DNA of 64,000 bases from PHAA01 sp022706565 (GCA_040769385.1 JAXGLD010000002.1:558001-622000); one strand, 5' to 3'; counted from the stretch's first letter, positions 35,093-42,164 are shown. Notes: generated by a model from the letters alone, not told the origin. Made by a program: numbers and translations.

Positions 35093-36394
35093 TCATTCCC
35101 CACTGCCAGAACCGCTACCTCGCAACGAACTATCAATAGTGTCCGTCTCTGAAGATCTCTTTACCGCATATTCTCGCAATAAATATAGAACCACCAGCGC
35201 AACCAGTACCATAATTCCGCAGGCGGCAAATCCATACTGGGGCCCCCAGAACTCGCAGCTCCACCCCGCATAGAGATTACCCAACGGGGTAGTCCCCACG
35301 AAAACGAGGGTATAAAGACTCATCACTCGTCCTCGCAATTGGTCTGGAGTATACACCTGTACGGTGGTGTTGGCAGTCGAGGAGAACAGGTTAAAAAAGA
35401 AACCCATGGCCGCCAAATACAGTCCGGCTAGCCAAAAATTGGAGCTGAAGGTTACCAGTATCAATAGGATTCCTATGGCAATAGGAACTGTATACAGAAC
35501 CCCATTTCGCGGACCGGTGCGGCTGAGGGAAGCGATGGTAAGTGCACCAAACAGTGATCCGACTCCAGCCAAGGAAAACAGAAATCCGAGACTGCGCTCT
35601 CCCCGGAGCAATACCTCCTGGTTGAAAACCGGCAGCAATACGTTATTATTCAGCGCAAATATACCAAGGATGGCGACAAGCACGATCGTTTCGAGAACGG
35701 TCCGTTGTTCCACAACGTATCGCAGTCCATGTTTTAGCTCAGTCCAGACTGATTCGCGAGCCACTCTTTCTATATGAAAGGGAAGGGGGACGACAAAAAG
35801 CAGGCTTATCAGAACGGCGGCAAAACTGAAGCTGTTGATGAGAAAGCAAATTCCCACCCCGTAATATGCCATCAAAATACCGGCGAGCGCCGGACCTATA
35901 ACCCGGGCTGTGTTGAAAGCCACCGAATTGAGAGCGATAGCATTCATGAGATCGTCTTTGCCCACCAGTTGGACCACAAACGCTTGGCGAGCGGGCATGT
36001 CGAGGGTGTTTACCAACCCCATCAGTCCAGCCATGACCAAGATGTGCCAATAATAAATCTCTCCGCTATAGACCAATAAGGCCAACGCCAGTACAACCAG
36101 CCCGGAAGAAGCCTGGGTGAAGTAGATGATACGCTTGATAGGCCACCGGTCAACCACCACACCGGCAAAGAGAGACAGAAAAAGGGCCGGCGTGTATTGC
36201 ATGGCTCCCACCAAACCTAACAAAAGGGCAGAATTGGTGAGGGAATAGGCCAACCATGGCTGGGCCACGCTCTGCATCCAGGTGCCGATCAGAGACACAC
36301 ACATGCCGATCCAGTAATAGCGAAAGTTACGATGTTTCAACGGGATGAACGGATTATTGAAGGCTGCCTGACCAACCGATGAAGCCTTCGACAA
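35093..36394 (-). CDS. MFS transporter of the EntS/MFS_3 type
   Basis: A 433-aa, about 12-helix exporter with the FRYYWIGMCVSLIGTWMQSV opening and VVDRWPIKR loop (motif A-like, between helices 2 and 3) that mark the EntS/tetracycline-macrolide exporter-like MFS group. The substrate is unknown. TTG 36394 is taken as start because GGGAGGG lies 6 bases upstream and no ATG is near. A DUF362 gene follows on the same strand. The C terminus is polar and Ser/Gly-rich (SSLRGSGSGSGE). Confidence 0.85.
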   Translation of the reverse strand: MSKASSVGQAAFNNPFIPLKHRNFRYYWIGMCVSLIGTWMQSVAQPWLAYSLTNSALLLGLVGAMQYTPALFLSLFAGVVVDRWPIKRIIYFTQASSGLVVLALALLVYSGEIYYWHILVMAGLMGLVNTLDMPARQAFVVQLVGKDDLMNAIALNSVAFNTARVIGPALAGILMAYYGVGICFLINSFSFAAVLISLLFVVPLPFHIERVARESVWTELKHGLRYVVEQRTVLETIVLVAILGIFALNNNVLLPVFNQEVLLRGERSLGFLFSLAGVGSLFGALTIASLSRTGPRNGVLYTVPIAIGILLILVTFSSNFWLAGLYLAAMGFFFNLFSSTANTTVQVYTPDQLRGRVMSLYTLVFVGTTPLGNLYAGWSCEFWGPQYGFAACGIMVLVALVVLYLLREYAVKRSSETDTIDSSLRGSGSGSGE

Positions 36395-36484
36395 ATCAAA
36401 CCCTCCCGTGGTACAAAATTCCTGTCACTATTGTAGCATACGCCAACCATACCGACCGGGCTATCCCCTGTCTTCAGCTGTGCC

Positions 36485-36649
36485 CTAGTATTGGTCCAAC
36501 AAATGGGCCAATGCGTACAGAGCCCGGTATTGCGCGGAATACACATCAGCTTCGGATTTGCCCAAGGTAGAAGCAGTTTCAGCTATCGAATACCCGTTGA
36601 TTAATCTCAGATAAAGGGTTTCCCTCAAATCTGCCTCAAGGCCATCCAT
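36485..36649 (-). CDS. Small orphan protein resembling sigma-70 region 4 (helix-turn-helix)
   Basis: A 54-aa protein whose whole length looks like sigma-70 region 4.2: LRETLYLRLINGYSIAETAS then TLGKSEADVYSAQYRALYAL. This corresponds to the helix-turn-helix that reads -35 elements, with region 2 absent. ATG 36649 is chosen because AGGAAAGGGTG lies 5 bases upstream; an in-frame start at 36715 has no site. Such stand-alone region-4 proteins can act as anti-sigma-like or co-sigma factors, but here the role is unknown. It lies upstream of the MFS gene on the same strand, with 90 bases between. Confidence 0.6.
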   Translation of the reverse strand: MDGLEADLRETLYLRLINGYSIAETASTLGKSEADVYSAQYRALYALAHLLDQY

Positions 36650-36853
36650 TTTTTCACCCTTTCCTCTCGGTTGGATATACAATATATCTTCAACCAGGTT
36701 ATTGGGAACAAACACTTACACCAAAGATTTTCCCTAAACGCCGCTATTTTATAACCAAGCCGGCAAACAATAAGGCGGAGCCTGGCTAATTCCAATCTCC
36801 GCCCTAAAGTCAATTAATTTACCAAAGACGTGACCAACTGTGGTCATTTAATC

Positions 36854-37615
36854 TCATTTCAAACCGGTATAGATCCGCACCGCATCCCTCAGGAAAGCCG
36901 CTGTTCCTGGCTGTTCAACATCATAATAGGCGGTGAAACGTTCATCGTCGACGTACATTTGGACCAGACCCATGTGGGCTTCCGGGCTGTACCTATCCCA
37001 GAAAAATCCCAGCCATTGGCGGTGCAGCTCAGCAGCCTGCTGGGCCAATTTTCCACCCGGGTCCTTGGTCTGGAAAGCCTCGGCGAGAGTGATCCGTAAC
37101 TTCTCACTCAAATTACTGACCTCTTCATATTTTTCCGGACTCATTTCCAGAACCTTGCGATTTGACTCCTCCACCGCCTGGTTGCCGTATCTTGCGCGGA
37201 TCTCATCCCCATATTTGTGCTCATTATCATCTACCAGCTGTTTCTTAAAAGCGGCGAACTTATCCTCATTTTTCATGATATAACCTCCTTCATATGCGGC
37301 CATGGTGGCTTCGACAGTGGCTATCAAATCATCCAAGCGGCTACGTTCCTTGCATAAAGCCTGACGATGCTTTTGCAGGGCGGCAATTTTGTCAAAACCG
37401 GGATCGGTCACGATTTCCCTGATCTGTTCCAGACCAAACCCCAGCTCCCGGTAAAACAGGATCTGCTGGAGCATATCCACTTCCGGCTGACCGTAGATGC
37501 GATATCCGGATGAGCTGATACGGGCCGGCTTCAGCAAACCTATCTCATCATAATAGCGCAGAGTACGAGGGCTGACTCCGGTCATACGAGCCAGCTTCTG
37601 AACCGTGTATTGCAC
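36854..37615 (-). CDS. MerR-family regulator with TipAS ligand-binding domain
   Basis: A 253-aa multidrug-type MerR regulator. The N terminus has the winged helix (YTVQKLARMTGVSPRTLRYY, SSSGYRIYGQPEVDML), a coiled-coil dimerisation helix (about 80-110), and a TipAS domain from about residue 120 (KFAAFKKQLVDDNEHKYGDE, WDRYSPEAHMGLVQMYVDDE). TipAS domains bind thiopeptide or other antibiotics. GTG 37615 is preferred over GTG 37621 because GAGAGGGG has better spacing to it. The gene diverges from ccdA; a shared palindrome with 19-bp spacers in both directions lies between them. Confidence 0.9.
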   Translation of the reverse strand: MQYTVQKLARMTGVSPRTLRYYDEIGLLKPARISSSGYRIYGQPEVDMLQQILFYRELGFGLEQIREIVTDPGFDKIAALQKHRQALCKERSRLDDLIATVEATMAAYEGGYIMKNEDKFAAFKKQLVDDNEHKYGDEIRARYGNQAVEESNRKVLEMSPEKYEEVSNLSEKLRITLAEAFQTKDPGGKLAQQAAELHRQWLGFFWDRYSPEAHMGLVQMYVDDERFTAYYDVEQPGTAAFLRDAVRIYTGLK

Positions 37616-37636
37616 AAACACCCCCCTCTCGTCCCA

Positions 37637-37677
37637 ACTATAAAGGTTGACGCTACGTTAATGTCAAGCAGTATTAT
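37637..37677. promoter_or_regulatory. Divergent MerR-type promoters sharing one operator palindrome
   Basis: Minus strand: TTGACA (37667-37662), 19 bases, TATAGT (37642-37637), driving the MerR gene. Plus strand: TTGACG (37647-37652), 19 bases, TATTAT (37672-37677), driving ccdA. Both -35 hexamers are the arms of TTGAC-N11-GTCAA (37647-37667). A 19-bp spacer is the hallmark of promoters activated by MerR proteins. Confidence 0.8.
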
Positions 37678-37744
37678 CTGCAATATTCCAGTCCGATTTC
37701 ATTTATACTATATTAAGTCACTTTGTTGGAGAGGAGCCACCGGT

Positions 37745-38425
37745 TTGTCTTTCCTGCTGTGCTTTATAGAGGGACTGCTGGCCTTTGTCTCACCCTGCAT
37801 TCTGCCGCTGTTGCCCGTATATGTCTTCTACCTGGCCGGAGTCAGCGAGCAGTCAGATATCAGCCATCCTCGCTTGATCAAGAATTCCATCGCGTTTGTG
37901 GTCGGATTCACCCTTGTGTTTGTGGCGCTGGGAGCCACAGCCAGTCTATTAGGGCAATTCCTGCAGGAAAACATAAGTGTGTTCCGTAAAATAGGCGGCC
38001 TTATCATGATTATTTTGGGGTTGAATTTTGCAGGGGTGATACGGTTACATTTCTTGGATTTTGACAGACACCTGGAATACCGTACTCGAAATCTCCATTT
38101 CTTCACCTCCGTGGTATTCGGAACGGTCTTCGCGTTTGGCTGGACACCATGCGTGGGTGCCTTCCTTGGTTCGGCCCTGATTCTGGCTGGCAATACCGAA
38201 TCCCTCTGGCAAGGCATTACCATGTTATTGCTGTTCTCCGCCGGGTTGGGCTTGCCTTTTATACTGTTTGCCACGCTGTTCGATCGGGCGGGCCCCCTGC
38301 TGAAAACCATGCAGAACTATCACCGGGCTATTAGCATTGTATCGGGTCTGGTTCTTATTCTGGCTGGTATCTTGATGTACACCGATAAACTGGGTTATCT
38401 TATGATTGGACAAATCCCAATCTAG
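37745..38425 (+). CDS. ccdA: Cytochrome c biogenesis protein CcdA (thiol-disulfide membrane transporter)
   Basis: A 226-aa, six-helix membrane protein that passes reducing equivalents from cytosolic thioredoxin to extracytoplasmic thiol proteins. The two redox-active Cys are in FVSPCILPLLP (helix 1) and GWTPCVGAFLGS (helix 4). TTG 37745 has GAGGAG 8 bases upstream; the frame extends upstream to 37610 but that part overlaps the divergent promoter region. The thioredoxin-like lipoprotein gene follows after 15 bases, its natural partner. No cytochrome c gene is nearby, so a general disulfide-reducing role is as likely as haem ligation. Confidence 0.92.
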   Translation: MSFLLCFIEGLLAFVSPCILPLLPVYVFYLAGVSEQSDISHPRLIKNSIAFVVGFTLVFVALGATASLLGQFLQENISVFRKIGGLIMIILGLNFAGVIRLHFLDFDRHLEYRTRNLHFFTSVVFGTVFAFGWTPCVGAFLGSALILAGNTESLWQGITMLLLFSAGLGLPFILFATLFDRAGPLLKTMQNYHRAISIVSGLVLILAGILMYTDKLGYLMIGQIPI

Positions 38426-38440
38426 AAAAGAGGGCTTATC

Positions 38441-39004
38441 ATGCGCATCCCAACCACCCTTCTTGGACTTACAATTCTGGTGATGGTCTTATTATCAGGT
38501 TGCAGCCCCTACTCTGACACCCGAACCAGTAATCTGCCCAGCACTGTACCCGGTAATCAGACTGGCAGCCCAAGCGGCAATGGTCAGGCCGCTCCGGATA
38601 TCGTCCTTGAGAACCTGGACGGGAAGACGGTCAGGCTTTCTGATTACCGTGGTAAAGTGGTGATACTTAATTTCTGGGCCAGCTGGTGCCCGCCCTGCAA
38701 AGCGGAAATGCCAGAGTTGGAACAGGCCTCCCGGGAGTATACCCAAGGTTCAGACGTGGTACTGCTGACGGTTAATTTGACTGATGGCGCCCGTGAGACC
38801 ACTGACAAAGCCCGTCAATATATTGAGGAGAACCGCTATTCGATGCCGGTTCTACTGGATACCTCCGGCAAAGCAGCCGATGATTACAATATCAACAGTA
38901 TTCCCACCACTATCATTATCGATAAGCAGGGCAACATCTGGACCCGCCTTTCCGGGCCCACAACCAAAGCGGCCCTGCGGGGTTACATAGATCAGTTGAT
39001 GTAA
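38441..39004 (+). CDS. Thioredoxin-like TlpA/ResA lipoprotein
   Basis: Membrane-anchored thiol-disulfide oxidoreductase, 187 aa. The signal peptide ends in the lipobox LLSGC (Cys21), a Ser/Gly/Asn-rich linker follows, and the thioredoxin fold starts near residue 48 with APDIVLENLDGKTVRLSDYR. The active site is WASWCPPCKAEMP and the cis-Pro is in NSIPTTIIID. This is the ResA/TlpA pattern. It receives electrons from CcdA, encoded 15 bases upstream, and reduces extracytoplasmic disulfides. ATG 38441 follows AAAAGAGGGCTTATC. Repeat array B begins about 40 bases downstream. Confidence 0.93.
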   Translation: MRIPTTLLGLTILVMVLLSGCSPYSDTRTSNLPSTVPGNQTGSPSGNGQAAPDIVLENLDGKTVRLSDYRGKVVILNFWASWCPPCKAEMPELEQASREYTQGSDVVLLTVNLTDGARETTDKARQYIEENRYSMPVLLDTSGKAADDYNINSIPTTIIIDKQGNIWTRLSGPTTKAALRGYIDQLM

Positions 39005-39044
39005 TAAATGCAAGCCAGGAGGCAGTATAGGACAGAGCGGCCAG

Positions 39045-39551
39045 GAGATTCACTTCTGCAATCCGGCAGATCGATTGCAGGTGCGAAGCTCAAGGCATGA
39101 GTGAGGGCCGCGATAGAGGCGTACCCGTTAGTACGTCGACTGAGCGGACTGAACGAAATAACGTAGAGATTCACTTCTGCACTTCGGCAGATCGATTGCA
39201 GGTGCGAAGCTCGAGGCATGAGTGAGGGCCGCGACAGAGGCGTACCCGTTAGTACGTCGACTGAGCGGACTGACCGAAATAACGAAGAGATTCACTTCTG
39301 CACTCCGGCAGATCGATTGCAGGTGCGAAGCTCAAGGCATGAGTGAGGGCCGCGATAGAGGCGTACCCGTTAGTACGTCGACTGAGCGGACTGAACGAAA
39401 TAACGAGGAGATTCACTTCTGCAATCCGGCAGATCGATTGCAGGTGCGAAGCTCAAGGCATGAGTGAGGGCCGCGATAGAGGCGTACCCGTTAGTACGTC
39501 GACTGAGCGGACTGAACGAAATAACGAAGAGATTCACTTCTGCAATCGATC
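39045..39551. repeat. Tandem repeat array B: four 121-bp units plus a partial fifth
   Basis: GAGATTCACTTCTGCA recurs at 39045, 39166, 39287, 39408 and 39529, a period of exactly 121 bases; units differ at only a few positions. Each has CTGCAATC / GATTGCAG arms (in units 1 and 4), GCTCAAGGCATGAG, and a hairpin around GGCGTAC / GTACGTC with outer arms GGCCGC and GCGGAC. The last, partial unit ends with CTGCAATCGATCTG, the exact reverse complement of CAGATCGATTGCAG inside each full unit. The array lies between the convergent tlpA and ygbA-like genes and overlaps the end of the latter. Two open frames within it are by-products of the repeat. Confidence 0.95.
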
Positions 39552-39869
39552 TGGGTGGCTTTTGAATTTCTTGCGGTACATATACCTCACCGCCAGGATG
39601 GGGTGCCGCTTCAACATACGGGGGCCGGAATACTTCATTATCTTCCTGATATCCTCGCGTTTGGCGGGGCGATAGCAATGCACCGGGCACTGTGAGCAAA
39701 CCGGTTTGTTATCGCTGAAAACGCATTTTTCGGTACGCTTCCGGGCATAGTCCAGTAACTCCAGGCATTCCGAACAAAGGCCAGCCTTTTCCGGCTTATG
39801 AATATCCCGGCAATGAATAAGCATCATCTTCTCCAAAGTTGTCAATTCCATTTTCTTGGAATATGCCAA
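39534..39869 (-). CDS. YgbA-like protein (nitrous oxide-stimulated promoter family)
   Basis: A 111-aa cysteine-rich protein matching the YgbA family: IHCRDIHKPEKAGLCSECLE, LLDYARKRTEKCVF, KPVCSQCPVHCYRPAKREDI, RKIMKYSGPRMLKRHPILAV. Eight cysteines suggest metal binding. In E. coli ygbA belongs to the NO-responsive NsrR regulon; its function is not fully known. TTG 39869 follows AAGGGTGAG by 6 bases, since no ATG is suitable. Its last few codons and its stop lie inside the partial fifth unit of repeat array B, so the C-terminal LQK is contributed by the repeat. It overlaps the transcript of the FMN reductase gene, which ends 3 bases before it. Confidence 0.87.
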   Translation of the reverse strand: MAYSKKMELTTLEKMMLIHCRDIHKPEKAGLCSECLELLDYARKRTEKCVFSDNKPVCSQCPVHCYRPAKREDIRKIMKYSGPRMLKRHPILAVRYMYRKKFKSHPDRLQK

Positions 39870-39872
39870 TTG

Positions 39873-40442
39873 TTACTCACCCTTGTCCAGTTTTGCTTTC
39901 CCCGCATTCTCCACCAGCGCGCTCAATAACTTGCGAATCACTTCCCGGGTTGGTTCATCGCTTAGCCTGCCCTCCTGGTCAAATTTGGTGGCCGCGTTGG
40001 CTATAAACACCTCCGGTCGGTTCAGCAACTGCAGGTTTAGGCGCACGCAAACCTGACGGAGATGATACTGAGCCCGGATTCCCCCAAACATTCCGGTCGA
40101 CGCGCTCATAATTGCCGCTGGCTTCCCCTGCAGCGGAGAATCCGCACCGCGCGAAGCCCAATCGAGAGCGTTCTTAAGGACCGGAGGAATGGAGTAATTG
40201 TACTCGGGGGTGACCAAGAGCAAAGCATCGGCTGACGCTATTGAGCTCCTGAACTCCGTCACTGCAGGCGGCACACCCTGCGCTTCCAGATCCTCGTTGA
40301 AGAAAGGGATGGGTGCTAAATCAAAGATCTCCAGCCTAGCCCCATCAGGCATCAACTCCTGCGCCGCCCGCAGCGCAGCCTTGTTGAACGAATTCCGACG
40401 CAGGCTGCCGGCAAAGCCTAAAATTTTGATTTCCTTACTCAT
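39873..40442 (-). CDS. NAD(P)H-dependent FMN reductase
   Basis: Flavodoxin-fold reductase of 189 aa in the NADPH-dependent FMN/azo/chromate reductase group. It has the phosphate loop GFAGSLRRNSFNK, the LVTPEYNYSIPPVLKNALDW block and SASTGMFGGIRAQYHLRQ, all typical. It reduces FMN or small acceptors such as quinones. The ATG at 40442 is preferred over an ATG directly before it because GGGGAG then has 5 bases of spacing. The YgbA-like gene follows after 3 bases, so the two are co-transcribed; a role in reductive defence is plausible by context. The gap up to 40742 contains no gene I can support. Confidence 0.9.
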   Translation of the reverse strand: MSKEIKILGFAGSLRRNSFNKAALRAAQELMPDGARLEIFDLAPIPFFNEDLEAQGVPPAVTEFRSSIASADALLLVTPEYNYSIPPVLKNALDWASRGADSPLQGKPAAIMSASTGMFGGIRAQYHLRQVCVRLNLQLLNRPEVFIANAATKFDQEGRLSDEPTREVIRKLLSALVENAGKAKLDKGE

Positions 40443-40742
40443 CATATCTCCCCTTTTATTATTATCCTGGCCATGGAAAACTAATCCGATATCTCTTGTT
40501 CCATATACTTACCATACCCTCTGAAGGAAAACAAGCTTGGGTCCCCACTGCTCGCGGCAAGGTTAACCATTTGCTTGGGCAATTGAGCTGGATATGATAT
40601 CATGCTGATAACCTCGGGTAAGGTAGCGATTGGACAAAGGAGACTGATTGCGGCAGGAACACCTGAAGGTTTCTGGATCAAAGGAATGGTTAGAGCATTT
40701 ATAAAAACTTAAAGAAGTGGGGTTTTATTATTGGAGGAACAA

Positions 40743-41165
40743 TTGCGTTTGATCGAATCCGGGATGCAGCTGAACGAAAGTCAATGGCTCCCCATACGCG
40801 ACTACTTGTTGAGATCCGGGGAAATAAAGGCTTGGTTCCTTTATTATCAGGGAGCCAACCAATGGACCAAACGGTTCTATGATAAACAATGGTTCTTCCT
40901 GCTGGAGAAAGAACTCCTGTCGGTGGGGCTTTACGCCGATGGCAATATCGAATTAACCAGTTACAAACCTGATGAGTTTGCCCGGATAGTACGAAGTTTT
41001 GGATATGCGGACAAGGAGCGCACTAAGATGGTCCTCGCCCAAGTGTCGATACTGCTGAAGCACAGCAGTCTTAAAAACCGTCCTGAATCATTGGATTTTA
41101 AGCGTCCTTCAGAATTGGATCAAGGAGATCCGGAAGGTTATGAGCGTTTGATGAACCTGCTCTAG
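40743..41165 (+). CDS. Conserved-looking protein of unknown function, 140 aa
   Basis: I do not recognise this family. The protein is soluble, mixed alpha/beta in character, Trp/Tyr-rich in the first half (WLPIRDYLLRSGEIKAWFLY, WFFLLEKELL), with a helical second half and no cysteines. TTG 40743 has GGAGG 5 bases upstream; TTG 40731 would overlap that site, and TTG 40749 is also possible. The frame is open over the full length and codon use resembles its neighbours. It ends 23 bases before a terminator. It diverges from the FMN reductase gene and converges on the selenoprotein gene. Confidence 0.65.
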   Translation: MRLIESGMQLNESQWLPIRDYLLRSGEIKAWFLYYQGANQWTKRFYDKQWFFLLEKELLSVGLYADGNIELTSYKPDEFARIVRSFGYADKERTKMVLAQVSILLKHSSLKNRPESLDFKRPSELDQGDPEGYERLMNLL

Positions 41166-41188
41166 AGCCATCCCTTTCAAAAGTCTGA

Positions 41189-41207
41189 GAGGGGCATTAC
41201 GCCCCTC
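41189..41207 (+). terminator. Terminator between the unknown gene and the selenoprotein gene
   Basis: GAGGGGC / GCCCCTC with a 5-base loop, followed by CATCAACTTTT on the plus strand. The T-tract is delayed, so it is moderately convincing; it may serve both convergent genes. Confidence 0.65.
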
Positions 41208-41242
41208 CATCAACTTTTCCATTGTTAAAATATGAAATGCTA

Positions 41243-41569
41243 TTATCCGCAGGTAGTGCAACCGCCGCATCCCGCGTTTGAGTCCGGCTTGCCAGGCATA
41301 ATCGAATAGTAGGTGAAACCATTGCGCTTGACTGAATTGATGGCAAAACCCTGATACATGTCATACAGCGATTTTTGCACTACGAATTTTATCCCACCGT
41401 GCTCCTCGACCAAATCACGTTCAGCTGGTTCATCCAGAACCAGATTAAAAGACATGCCCCCTCAACCTGCGCTGCCGCGTATTCTGAGGTTGGTTTTGTC
41501 GGTTTCCATAGCTTTCAGACTCTCTTTGATATCTTCGATTGTATCCGCTGTAATCTTCACCAGTTCCAT
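41243..41569 (-). CDS. HesB/IscA-like selenoprotein (in-frame UGA read as selenocysteine)
   Basis: Two open segments in one frame are joined by a TGA at 41464-41462. Read through, they give a 108-aa HesB/IscA-like protein: MELVKITADTIEDIKESLKA, then RIRGSAG-U-GGMSFNLVLDE, where U takes the place of the first conserved Cys of A-type Fe-S carriers (G-C-x-G-M/S). The C terminus carries the other Cys, AGCGGCTTCG. Eighteen bases after the UGA a 7-bp stem CTGGTTC / GAACCAG with loop TGGAT forms, as expected of a bacterial SECIS. ATG 41569 follows AAGGTGGGAT. HesB-like selenoproteins are a known family. If UGA stopped translation, only a 35-residue stub and an unplaced second part would remain. sel genes are outside the window. 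Confidence 0.88.
41425..41443 (-). promoter_or_regulatory. SECIS-like hairpin of the HesB-like gene
   Basis: On the minus strand CTGGTTC-TGGAT-GAACCAG: 7 bp, loop UGGAU with G at the second position, apical loop about 25 bases after the UGA. Size, distance and loop G fit the bacterial SECIS rule. Confidence 0.8.
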
Positions 41570-41805
41570 TTTAATCCCACCTTTTTTAATACTCGTGTTG
41601 TCTGTTGAATATTCCCTTCCTACCCCCTAGGGGTATTGTACCATCTCATTGTTCACCCTTCAAGTGTATTTTTATCAATCGTGTCTCCAAATTAGTATCC
41701 CAAAATTTCGGGTAATTATTAGACCTGGTGCCCACCGCTATTCATCGCGTTGATGCAGGAAAAAATCCACCTCGCTGCCGCTTTTCTCCTTACCTAATCT
41801 TTCCT

Positions 41806-41835
41806 TTGACGCTATTAAAATGTTACCGCTAGAAT
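41806..41835 (+). promoter_or_regulatory. Promoter candidate for the structured transcript at 41.8-42.2 kb
   Basis: TTGACG (41806-41811), 18 bases, TAGAAT (41830-41835). Start would be near 41842. It is the only good sigma-A-like pair in the 670-base stretch between the selenoprotein start and the M15 peptidase start. Confidence 0.5.
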
Positions 41836-41947
41836 CTAATGTAAGCCCAGTACTGAAAATACAACAGTGGTGTGGAAATACTTTTGCGGGAAGTAATACT
41901 CGCACTGGGTAACTAACGAGGTACTGGTAACGGTAAGGAGGCGATAA

Positions 41948-41992
41948 ATGGACGATGCCCGCCAATACCAACATAATATTGCGTCGCCATGA
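41948..41992 (+). CDS. Possible 14-aa leader peptide
   Basis: ATG with a textbook AAGGAGG 6 bases upstream opens MDDARQYQHNIASP and ends in TGA, which overlaps another ATG (ATGA). It lies in the first part of the structured leader of the M15 peptidase gene. The ribosome site is better than that of most genes here, but the frame is so short that chance cannot be excluded. If translated, ribosome position could change the hairpin that follows. Confidence 0.3.
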   Translation: MDDARQYQHNIASP

Positions 41993-42126
41993 TCGTTTGG
42001 AGACGCGGAATAGTGGACTATTAATGTGCTTTATCAATTCTTGGCCATCATGAGAAGGACAAGTTTTGATAAAGCAGATCGGAACTGTCGTCCGTTGGTG
42101 ATAGACTGCCGATCTGTGGTTTTGTC

Positions 42127-42164
42127 AAACAAGCCGCCGGTTTTTGCGTCCCGGCGGCTTGTTT
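42127..42164 (+). terminator. Strong 14-bp terminator-like hairpin before the M15 peptidase gene
   Basis: AAACAAGCCGCCGG / CCGGCGGCTTGTTT with a 10-base loop. The A and T ends give a short U-tract (UUGUUUAU). It lies between the leader and the ATG at 42243, so transcription into the peptidase gene must pass it or start after it. Confidence 0.7.

Larger units (their letters stand above)
41842..42164 (+). ncRNA. Candidate structured RNA or long 5' leader of the M15 peptidase gene
   Basis: Non-coding stretch with a run of hairpins: TTGCGTC / GACGCGG (41979-42008, with two G-U pairs), a perfect 10-bp GCTTTATCAA / TTGATAAAGC (42028-42076) with further pairing inside, CAGATCGG / CCGATCTG (42076-42117), and a 14-bp terminator-like stem (42127-42164). 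In the 5' part CCCAGT and ACTGGG can pair over about 50 bases, and a 14-codon frame with a strong Shine-Dalgarno lies at 41948. It does not match any riboswitch, 6S, SRP, RNase P or tmRNA signature I know. It could be a riboswitch/attenuator for the downstream gene or a free small RNA. Confidence 0.5.

Noticed and set aside
39045..39551. CRISPR array
   Set aside because: The repeated unit is the whole 121 bases with no variable spacers and no cas genes nearby.
39222..39675. Two open frames inside repeat array B, with similar translated repeats
   Set aside because: They follow from the 121-bp repeat being read in shifting frames; no ribosome site, and the translation mirrors the nucleotide repeat.
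40481..40681. A 66-codon minus-strand frame upstream of the FMN reductase gene
   Set aside because: No Shine-Dalgarno and no recognisable motif; the gap is better treated as regulatory or empty.
41738..42037. A 99-codon minus-strand frame between the selenoprotein and the M15 peptidase gene
   Set aside because: TTG start without ribosome site, composition not protein-like, and it overlaps the hairpin series of the plus-strand transcript.
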